Positions 46,806-53,753 of a stretch of 53,753 nt of DNA are shown here, one piece after another. Location: assembly GCF_900119085.1 (NCBI RefSeq), contig NZ_FPIQ01000020.1, positions 1 through 53,753 of the forward strand, written 5' to 3'. The position numbers and the translations under genes are program-made. How positions within the stretch are numbered: the first letter of the stretch is position 1; each line of letters begins with the position of its first letter. This stretch comes from Nitrosovibrio sp. Nv17. GTDB lineage: Bacteria > Pseudomonadota > Gammaproteobacteria > Burkholderiales > Nitrosomonadaceae. Below the pieces are notes generated by a model. That model was given only the letters and a program-made list of their open reading frames with translations. It made no database searches and was not told where the DNA came from.

Positions 46806-47231
46806 TCACTCGGTACCGAGTTGGTGATGACGGATCTCATATCCCCGGTCCTTGTAGAAGCGATAGCGTTTTCTTGCCGCCTGCAGGTCTTCCGGGGCGG
46901 CCCCGGCAATTTCGACGAGCCGTTGGAAACGGCTGAAGAAGGGCGGATGTTCGCCGTCCAGGTTGACGAGCGCATCACCATGCGGCAAGTCGTCGTCGCA
47001 ATGGCTGCCGAGTATGAGCGGCGTGACCGCGGCAAGCTTGCTGCCTATGCGGCAGTGCGGGACGAAGTCGGTAGGGGAAAAGGTCCACAGCAGCTTGTCG
47101 ATCTGATCGAGGGTGGCGTTGTCGGAACTGTAGACCATCAGACGGAGCCCCTGCCGTATCCCCTTGGCGGCCAAGCGGCAGGTGACCAGCAGCCTGTCAC
47201 CGCCGCCGGAGTAGAAATCGATTTCGGTCAC
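46806..47231 (-). CDS. holC: DNA polymerase III subunit chi
   Basis: Clamp-loader accessory subunit that, with psi, connects polymerase III to single-strand-binding protein. The 141-residue product starts TEIDFYSGGGDR and has the family blocks ACRLAAKGIRQGLR-like, LLWTFSPTDFVPHC, LGSHCDDDLPHGDALVNL and the end RYRFYKDRGYEIRHH. The start is a GTG, seven nt after the pepA stop, and no strong ribosome site is visible, which suggests translational coupling. Confidence 0.93.
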   Translation of the reverse strand: MTEIDFYSGGGDRLLVTCRLAAKGIRQGLRLMVYSSDNATLDQIDKLLWTFSPTDFVPHCRIGSKLAAVTPLILGSHCDDDLPHGDALVNLDGEHPPFFSRFQRLVEIAGAAPEDLQAARKRYRFYKDRGYEIRHHQLGTE

Positions 47232-47237
47232 GGCGGA

Positions 47238-48740
47238 TCAGGGTCGGTCTTCACCCGCCCGGTCGATCAGGAATCGGGTGAGCAGTGGTACCGGGCGTCC
47301 CGTTGCGCCCTTTTCCTTGCCTGATTTCCAGGCGGTGCCTGCGATATCCAGGTGAGCCCAGCGGTACTTCCTGGTGAAACGCGACAGAAAGCAAGCCGCG
47401 GTGATGGTTCCCCCTGCCCGGCCGCCAATGTTGGCGACATCGGCAAAATTGCTTTTCAGTTGTTCCTGGTAATCATCCCATAGCGGCAGGCGCCAAGCGG
47501 GGTCGGCAGCCTGTGTGGAAGCCTGCAGCAGTTCCGTTGCCAGTTCCTCGTCGTTGCTGAGCAGACCCGAGGCCACGTGCCCCAGCGCGATCACACAGGC
47601 ACCCGTGAGGGTGGCGACGTCGATGACGACGGCGGGGTCGTAGCGCTCGGCATACGTCAGCGCATCACACAGGATGAGGCGTCCCTCGGCGTCGGTGTTC
47701 AGAATTTCGATGGTCTGCCCCGACAGGCTGGTGACGACGTCACCCGGTTTGGTAGCGTTGCCGCCGGGCATGTTCTCGGTGGTGGGAATGATGCACACGA
47801 CATTGAGAGGGAGCTTAATGCGTGCAATGGCTGCAAGGGTTCCCAGCACACTGGCTGCTCCGCACATGTCGTATTTCATCTCATCCATTTCTGCTGCGGG
47901 CTTCAGGGAAATGCCCCCGGTATCGAAGGTGACGCCCTTGCCCACCAGCACGACCGGTTTCTGTTTTTTTGTCCCGCCCCAGTATTCGAGCACGATCAGC
48001 TTGGCCGGTTGCCGGCTGCCGCGTGCCACGGCCAGCAACGCTCCCATGCCGAGCTTTTCCATGGCCTTCTCATCCACGACCGCAGCCTTGAGCCGATGGT
48101 TCCGGGCGATGGCCTTTGCCTGTTCGGCCAGGTAGGTCGGAGTGCAGATGTTGGGCGCCAGATTGCCGAGATCGCGCGCCAGGCTGATGCCCTCGGCCGT
48201 GGCCAATCCCTGTTGCAGGGCTTGCCTGCTTTCGGCAACCTCGGCGCGGCTGGCGGCGGCCAGCACGACCTCGCGCAGACGCGTCGGAGTGGCATCCTGC
48301 TGAGTCTTGAGACGATCGAAGCGATAGGTGCTTTCTGCTGCGATGATGGCTGCCTGCGATACCTTCCAGGCAGCGTCGCGATTTCCGATCGGTACCGTCG
48401 TCAGGAAAAGGGCGGCCTCGGTCGTTCCCGTTTCCTGCAATGCCTTGAAGACGGCGCCCACCGCGTCGCGATAGACCTTGCCTTCCACAGCACGTTCTTC
48501 CTTGCCGAGCCCCGCCAGCAGCACGCGCTTGCACGAGGTGCCGGGCACATCATGCAGCACCACGGTCGAACCCGTCTTTCCGCTCATATCCCCGCTGCGC
48601 AGGATGGCGCTCAGGTAGCCACCGGATGCCTCGTCCAGCGCACGCGCGGCTTCGGTCAATCCTCCCGCCTCGAAGACCCCCGCCACCACGCAGGCATCAC
48701 GTCGTTTTACCGGATCCATGTGCTTTATGCTGAATTTCAA
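47238..48740 (-). CDS. pepA: Leucyl aminopeptidase (cytosol aminopeptidase PepA)
   Basis: Two-metal (Mn/Zn) hexameric aminopeptidase; in some bacteria it is also a DNA-binding factor in Xer recombination. The 500-residue product has an N-terminal domain, the metal/catalytic residues in VGKGVTFDTGGISLKP, the MKYDMCGAASVLG helix, and the signature NTDAEGRL followed by the catalytic Arg. The start is a TTG with GAGGAG about six nt upstream. The promoter at 48805-48834 drives it. It heads the minus-strand pepA-holC-orf-valS operon. Confidence 0.96.
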   Translation of the reverse strand: MKFSIKHMDPVKRRDACVVAGVFEAGGLTEAARALDEASGGYLSAILRSGDMSGKTGSTVVLHDVPGTSCKRVLLAGLGKEERAVEGKVYRDAVGAVFKALQETGTTEAALFLTTVPIGNRDAAWKVSQAAIIAAESTYRFDRLKTQQDATPTRLREVVLAAASRAEVAESRQALQQGLATAEGISLARDLGNLAPNICTPTYLAEQAKAIARNHRLKAAVVDEKAMEKLGMGALLAVARGSRQPAKLIVLEYWGGTKKQKPVVLVGKGVTFDTGGISLKPAAEMDEMKYDMCGAASVLGTLAAIARIKLPLNVVCIIPTTENMPGGNATKPGDVVTSLSGQTIEILNTDAEGRLILCDALTYAERYDPAVVIDVATLTGACVIALGHVASGLLSNDEELATELLQASTQAADPAWRLPLWDDYQEQLKSNFADVANIGGRAGGTITAACFLSRFTRKYRWAHLDIAGTAWKSGKEKGATGRPVPLLTRFLIDRAGEDRP

Positions 48741-48804
48741 TCTGTACTCCTCAAGTCGGGTCCATCCCCCTGGGTGATGGATGAATGCAGGCGACGACGG
48801 GGCA

Positions 48805-48834
48805 ATTATCGCCGGTCTGCGCGGAAAAAGTCAA
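48805..48834 (-). promoter_or_regulatory. Sigma-70-type promoter of pepA
   Basis: On the minus strand TTGACT (48829-48834) and GATAAT (48805-48810) are 18 nt apart, matching the consensus at five of six positions each. Start would be near 48798, giving a leader of about 58 nt before the pepA TTG. Confidence 0.65.
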
Positions 48835-48977
48835 AGCGGTCCACGGGCGGTAGACGATGCACGAAGGGCCCGGATCACACGGATGGATCGGGTTGCAGCG
48901 GGGAGTGTGTGAACTTGATGGAGCACTTGGAATGGTTTAGTGTACCCGATTTCAGGATGGGAGCAGGCGATCGCGCC

Positions 48978-49481
48978 ATGAGTCAGCACAGAAGGATCGC
49001 CCCGGCGGGAGCGGTGAGGATTTACCAGGCGAAGCTTGCGACAGCGTTCGCCGTCATCGGCATCCGTACCGAGGAAGACTGGCTGACCGATGTCGATTAT
49101 CTTCCCCTGGACACCCCCCCGCTTGCGCCACAAACTCCGCTGGCCCGGGAAGTGTGCGACCAGTTGCTGGCGTATTTGGCCGATCCGGAATTCGCATTCG
49201 ACCTGTTGCTGCACATCGGCGGCACTGTCCATCAGCGTCGGGTATGGGGCGCCATCCAGGACATCCCTGCCGGCGCCACCCGCAGCTATGCCGATCTCGC
49301 CGCACAGCTGCATTCCGCTCCGCGCGCGGTCGGGCAAGCGTGCGGCGCAAACCGGCTTCCCATCATCATTCCGTGCCATCGCGTCATCGCCAAGAATGGC
49401 GGACTGGGAGGCTTCATGAACGCGAGCGATGGGGTGCCGCTGGCCATCAAGCGCTGGTTGTTGCGTCATGAGGGCGTCTGA
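48978..49481 (+). CDS. ogt: Methylated-DNA--protein-cysteine methyltransferase
   Basis: DNA repair protein that removes O6-methylguanine by transfer to its own Cys. The 167-residue product has the helix-turn-helix region (TVHQRRVWGAIQDIPAGATRSYADLA, with Arg-finger region RAVGQACGANRLPI) and the active-site PCHRV followed by the GLGGF end motif. The N-terminal domain (about 1-75) lacks the zinc-binding set of Ada. I chose the ATG at 48978; an in-frame ATG at 48957 would add seven residues. Its stop lies 14 nt inside the xerD gene, so the two are probably co-translated. Confidence 0.93.
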   Translation: MSQHRRIAPAGAVRIYQAKLATAFAVIGIRTEEDWLTDVDYLPLDTPPLAPQTPLAREVCDQLLAYLADPEFAFDLLLHIGGTVHQRRVWGAIQDIPAGATRSYADLAAQLHSAPRAVGQACGANRLPIIIPCHRVIAKNGGLGGFMNASDGVPLAIKRWLLRHEGV

Positions 49482-50388
49482 GCCGAATGCAAGACTGCTC
49501 GATGAATTTTCCGATGCCCTGTGGCTGGAAGATGGTCTGTCGCGCCGCACGCTGGAGAGCTATCGCAGCGATCTGATGCAGTTCGGGCGATGGCTTGGAG
49601 AAAGAAAAGAAAAGGACGGGGAGCCTGCGTCGTTGACGGCAGCCACTCGAGCCGATCTGCTGGCGTTCCTTGCCCATGGGGTTGCGGCCAAGGTCAGGGC
49701 GAGCACCACTCGTCGTGAGCTTTCCAGCTTGAAGCGATTTTACCGCTTCCTGCTGCGCCAGGGCGTGATCGGTAATGACCCGAGCCTCGACATCGAGGCG
49801 CCGAGGCTGCCACGCAGTTTGCCGGCCGGCCTGACTGAAGCGGCGGTGGAGACGCTCCTGCACGCGCCAGACGTGAAGCAACCGCTCGGGCTGCGCGACC
49901 GTGCCATGCTCGAGGTTCTGTACGCCAGTGGATTGCGGGTATCCGAACTGGTGGATCTCGCCGTTGCCCAGGTCAGTCTCGACATGGGCGTCGTGCGCGT
50001 GATGGGCAAGGGGGCGAAAGAGCGTCTGGTGCCACTGGGCGAGGAGGCGCTGGAATGGGTCGCACGTTATGTCGGTGAAGCGCGTCCAGGATTGCTGAAC
50101 GGAAGGCGCGCCGATGCGCTGTTCGTTACTGCCCGGGGGGGGGCCATGACGCGCCAGGGGTTCTGGTATGTGGTCAAACGTCATGCATGCCGGGCCGGCA
50201 TCGATGCAGCGTTGTCGCCTCACACTTTACGTCATGCGTTTGCCACTCATCTGCTCAACCATGGTGCCGACCTGCGCGTCGTGCAACTGCTGTTGGGACA
50301 CGCCGACATCTCCACCACGCAGATATACACCCATGTGGCGCGCGAACGACTCAAGCGGCTGCACGCCCAGCATCATCCGCGCGGATAG
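49468..50388 (+). CDS. xerD: Tyrosine recombinase XerD
   Basis: Site-specific recombinase that resolves chromosome dimers at dif. The 306-residue product has a SAM-like N-terminal domain (LDEFSDALWLEDGLSRRTLESY) and a catalytic domain with the first Arg in ASGLRVSEL, Lys in GKGAKERLVPL, HTLRHAFATHLL with His and Arg, the GHADIS His, and the nucleophile Tyr in TTQIYTHVARERL. Sequence form and length favour XerD over XerC. The ATG at 49468 overlaps the end of ogt. The next gene is on the other strand. Confidence 0.93.
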   Translation: MRASEPNARLLDEFSDALWLEDGLSRRTLESYRSDLMQFGRWLGERKEKDGEPASLTAATRADLLAFLAHGVAAKVRASTTRRELSSLKRFYRFLLRQGVIGNDPSLDIEAPRLPRSLPAGLTEAAVETLLHAPDVKQPLGLRDRAMLEVLYASGLRVSELVDLAVAQVSLDMGVVRVMGKGAKERLVPLGEEALEWVARYVGEARPGLLNGRRADALFVTARGGAMTRQGFWYVVKRHACRAGIDAALSPHTLRHAFATHLLNHGADLRVVQLLLGHADISTTQIYTHVARERLKRLHAQHHPRG

Positions 50389-50452
50389 AAGCGCATGCGC
50401 CGGACCAGATCCGTGCCCGGTCCGCTAAAAGATGCAGATGCGAGGTGCGCGT

Positions 50453-50884
50453 TCATCCCCCGGGATCGGGGTCGCGTACCGGTATGCGCCAGACGAATAT
50501 CGCAAGAACGACACCCAGGATTGCCAGCATGACCTGGTGCCAGGTGGATGACATGACCAGGATGGAACTGCTGAACGACAGCGCCAGCAGCAGGTAGACC
50601 CAGCGCTTGACGGGGCGTCGGATGCTGCGGTGCTCGATCCATTCGCGGATGATGGGGCCGGCAACACGATTGGCCACGAGGCGCTCATGAAAGCGCGGCG
50701 AGCTGCGCGCGAAGCAGGCCGCGGCGAGCAGCAGGAAGGGCGTGGTGGGCAGTATCGGCAGTACGATCCCCACGATGCCCAGTGCTACGGCAGCCAATCC
50801 TGTCGCTAGGTACAGGGCGCGTATCAGACGCGAATCGTGAAGCCGCAGGTCGCCGGCCCCTGCTTCCTGCCTTTCCTCGCTCAT
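50453..50884 (-). CDS. DUF454 (YbaN-like) inner-membrane protein
   Basis: Small membrane protein of unknown function. The 143-residue product has the family opening block ALYLATGLAAVALGIVGIVLPILPTTPFLLLAAACFARSS in its first half, two helices, a basic Arg-rich loop with HRSIRRPVKRW and two C-terminal helices. I chose the ATG at 50884 (MSEER); an upstream ATG at 50905 adds seven residues. It is convergent with xerD and divergent from the FKBP gene. Confidence 0.85.
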   Translation of the reverse strand: MSEERQEAGAGDLRLHDSRLIRALYLATGLAAVALGIVGIVLPILPTTPFLLLAAACFARSSPRFHERLVANRVAGPIIREWIEHRSIRRPVKRWVYLLLALSFSSSILVMSSTWHQVMLAILGVVLAIFVWRIPVRDPDPGG

Positions 50885-51021
50885 GTGTTTTCCCGTGTGG
50901 GTCATTTTCGACCGTCGATATCGTGGCCGAACCGGCGGGTGATGGATGAACGCATGTCCAAGTCGAGGCAACCGACGGGTCGACGGGTGATTTTCCTCGG
51001 GTACAACAGCCTGCCAAGGAA

Positions 51022-51027
51022 TATAAT
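51022..51027 (+). promoter_or_regulatory. -10 element for the FKBP gene
   Basis: A perfect TATAAT lies 57 nt before the chosen start codon at 51084. A start near 51034 would leave a leader of about 50 nt and excludes the ATG at 51033. No good -35 is seen at 16-18 nt. Confidence 0.4.
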
Positions 51028-51083
51028 AGCCTATGTCGGCACATGGGGTATCCGTGATGAATGGTCTTATCTGGAAGGATGTC

Positions 51084-51590
51084 ATGTTGAAAATATCGAT
51101 GCTCTCCCGGGTCTCCGGGAAGATCGCAGCCCGGATGGGTGCGCTGATGGGCTTGGGCGTGTGGCTGGCGGCTCTTTCCGTGGCGTCGGTGGCGTATGCC
51201 GAAACCCATCAGGGGGGCGTGACCAGAGGGCCTGAGCTGATCAAGAAGGATGTGGCGATGGGAACCGGCGAGGAGGCGGTCATCGGCAAGGTGGCTGAGG
51301 TTCATTATACAGGATGGCTCTATGACGCCAGTGCGCCCGAACACAAGGGAAAGCAATTCGACAGTTCCCGCAGCCGTGGCGTGCCTTTCTCGTTTCTGCT
51401 GGGTGCAGGGCGGGTGATAAAGGGATGGGATCGGGGAGTGACCGGCATGAAGGTGGGAGGGCGACGCATCCTGGTCGTGCCCCCGGGGATGGCCTATGGC
51501 GCGCAAGGCGCGGGCAAGGTGATCCCGCCCGATGCAACACTGATCTTCGATGTGGAACTGCTGGGTTTGAGCGAAGGGTCCACTCATTGA
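51084..51590 (+). CDS. Exported FKBP-type peptidyl-prolyl cis-trans isomerase
   Basis: Periplasmic protein-folding isomerase. The 168-residue product from the ATG at 51084 has a basic, hydrophobic signal peptide (about 1-40, cleavage after VAYA) and one FKBP domain. The domain has VHYTGWLYD, the FDSSRSRGVPFSFLLGAGRVIKGWDRGV block, the VPPGMAYGAQG loop and the FDVELLGL final strand. A GGAAGG ribosome site lies seven nt upstream of this ATG. Longer in-frame starts at 51033 and 51057 add up to 17 residues and lack such a site. Confidence 0.93.
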   Translation: MLKISMLSRVSGKIAARMGALMGLGVWLAALSVASVAYAETHQGGVTRGPELIKKDVAMGTGEEAVIGKVAEVHYTGWLYDASAPEHKGKQFDSSRSRGVPFSFLLGAGRVIKGWDRGVTGMKVGGRRILVVPPGMAYGAQGAGKVIPPDATLIFDVELLGLSEGSTH

Positions 51591-51721
51591 GTCTTGCGGC
51601 AATTCGCGAGGTCCTGATGGAAGTGATCGCTGTGGCCTGACCGCATGTTTTTGCGGTCCGGGATTTCGGGTTCCTGTTGGAGATTATTTTCGGGGAGCGT
51701 CTCGAATTTCAGAAATGCGCA

Positions 51722-51750
51722 TTGACTTGCCCGCGTAAAACATACACAAT
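51722..51750 (+). promoter_or_regulatory. Promoter of the tRNA-Tyr/Gly/Thr-tuf unit
   Basis: TTGACT at 51722-51727, 17 nt, CACAAT at 51745-51750. The predicted start near 51757 lies eight nt before the tRNA-Tyr, typical for stable RNA operons. Confidence 0.55.
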
Positions 51751-51764
51751 TAACGGTTTAGTTT

Positions 51765-51848
<84 letters not shown>

Positions 51849-51873
51849 GGATCGGAGGCTGACGGTGCCGGTG

Positions 51874-51911
51874 CGGCCTCTTCGTCCTGGCAGTGAAGGA
51901 CGAAGAGGCCG
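51874..51911 (+). terminator. 15-bp hairpin between tRNA-Tyr and tRNA-Gly
   Basis: A perfect 15-bp inverted repeat (51874-51888 and 51897-51911, 8-nt loop) lies 27 nt after the tRNA-Tyr. No T-run follows. It may be a processing/attenuation structure rather than a terminator. The rest of the 206-nt spacer shows no other feature. Confidence 0.4.
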
Positions 51912-52052
51912 GGTGGGGGCCAGGAAAACGGGATGCGTATCAGGGTCTTGAAGTAGATGCCGGGGTGATTCCTGCGGGTGTGGGGGCCGGGAGCGCACCG
52001 GCGCAGGGGTGAGGGATTCGGCTGCTTCTGCTGGGGTTGATTGTCGGGCATC

Positions 52053-52126
52053 GCGGGTGTAGCTCAATGGTAGAGCAGAAGCCTTCCAAGCTTACGACGA
52101 GGGTTCGATTCCCTTCACCCGCTCCA
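52053..52126 (+). tRNA. tRNA-Gly (anticodon TCC)
   Basis: A 74-nt tRNA. Acceptor arms GCGGGTG (52053-52059) and CACCCGC (52116-52122) pair fully, followed by T73 and an encoded CCA. The anticodon TCC is at 52085-52087. The T-loop GGTTCGATTCC is canonical. Confidence 0.97.
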
Positions 52127-52432
52127 GCTTCAGGGTGTTTTGCTGCGTTTTTGGTGCCGGTGTCGGATGGTGTCCATAGCATGGACGTAAAGAGGGCCTT
52201 GATTGCCGCTTCGTGCTTCACGAGAGCCGGGATGCGCGCGAGGGGGTGTTCATAGAATATTTTTTACCGTCTCGTCAGACGGGGTGATGCGAAGCAAGGA
52301 TATGTCGCGCCGGGCTGTCTATCCCCGCTCCCGGCTTCACGGGAGGGGCTGCATCATCCCGTGTCCGGTAGACGCATGTTCCGTTTTCCTCCGATCGAGT
52401 TGGAAGTCGTTGTTGCAGGCAGAAGCGGTGCT
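52127..52432. other. Spacer between tRNA-Gly and tRNA-Thr (306 nt)
   Basis: No gene is supported. A T-run at 52259-52265 precedes a small hairpin, CCGTCT/AGACGG at 52267-52282; the order T-run then hairpin rules out an ordinary terminator on either strand. This spacer is longer than the few to tens of nt usual in this conserved tRNA cluster. Confidence 0.45.
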
Positions 52433-52507
52433 GCCCATGTAGCTCAGTGGCAGAGCACTCCCTTGGTAAGGGAGAGGTCGCCAGTTCAATCCTGGCCATG
52501 GGCTCCA
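52433..52507 (+). tRNA. tRNA-Thr (anticodon GGT)
   Basis: A 75-nt tRNA with acceptor arms GCCCATG (52433-52439) and CATGGGC (52497-52503), T73 and encoded CCA. The anticodon loop TTGGTAA gives GGT at 52465-52467. It lies 53 nt before tuf, the usual tRNA-Thr to tuf arrangement. Confidence 0.97.
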
Positions 52508-52560
52508 TGGTATGAATTTTGAAGACATCTGTACAAGGGACGCTTTGAAAAGGGCACAAC

Positions 52561-53751
<1,191 letters not shown>

Positions 53752-53753
53752 GA

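Noticed and set aside
52259-52282. T-run plus hairpin between tRNA-Gly and tRNA-Thr as a terminator
   Set aside because: The T-run lies before the stem on the plus strand and becomes an A-run after it on the minus strand, so it does not form a terminator on either strand.

Overview
The window looks like a core chromosomal segment of a GC-rich (visually about 60 percent or more) Gram-negative bacterium, most likely a betaproteobacterium. The reasons are gene order and protein type: tpiA-secG-tRNA(Leu)-nuoA to nuoN in one run, gpmA-envC-ctpA-moeB in one run, pepA-holC-orf-valS in one run, and tRNA(Tyr)-tRNA(Gly)-tRNA(Thr)-tuf at the right end. A closer placement (for example Nitrosomonadales-like chemolithotrophs or methylotrophs, which often carry a PPi-dependent phosphofructokinase next to an H+-pyrophosphatase) is inference only. 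No prophage, transposon, CRISPR array or plasmid gene was seen.

Layout. 1-192: end of a probable c-type cytochrome with an extreme acidic tail. 365-3196: phosphate transporter genes pstC, pstA and pstB behind a good PhoB box; pstS and phoU are not adjacent. 3401-4597: tpiA and secG. 4607-19541: tRNA-Leu(GAG), then all fourteen genes of respiratory complex I (nuoA to nuoN). 19590-21727, minus strand: an exported PQQ-type sugar dehydrogenase and the stress kinase srkA. 21807-23864: htpG with a near-consensus sigma-32 promoter and a strong hairpin after it. 23942-29889: a three-gene RND heavy-metal-type efflux system (outer membrane factor, lipoprotein adaptor, pump). 29957-31467: argB and slmA. 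31458-35833, minus strand: moeB, ctpA, envC and gpmA. 36255-38725: an SDR oxidoreductase, an AI-2E-family membrane protein and an HbpS/GlcG-like protein. 38837-43405, minus strand: hppA, PPi-dependent phosphofructokinase and adenylate kinase. 43564-48740, minus strand: valS, a small unknown protein, holC and pepA. 48978-51590: ogt, xerD, a DUF454 membrane protein (minus strand) and an exported FKBP isomerase. 51722-53751: three tRNA genes and tuf.

How the parts relate. Complex I and the proton-pumping pyrophosphatase both build proton motive force. tpiA, gpmA, the reversible PPi-phosphofructokinase, adenylate kinase and the H+-PPase make a plausible PPi-linked central carbon module. The most interesting non-coding signals are an 18-bp perfect palindrome in the apparent promoter spacer of the PPi-phosphofructokinase gene, a 15-bp dyad upstream of the efflux operon, the PhoB box and the sigma-32 promoter. 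tuf shows codon use unlike its neighbours, changing near its 3' end. Non-ATG starts are common (about ten genes). I did not find convincing evidence of a wholly new system; most of the window is conserved housekeeping sequence.
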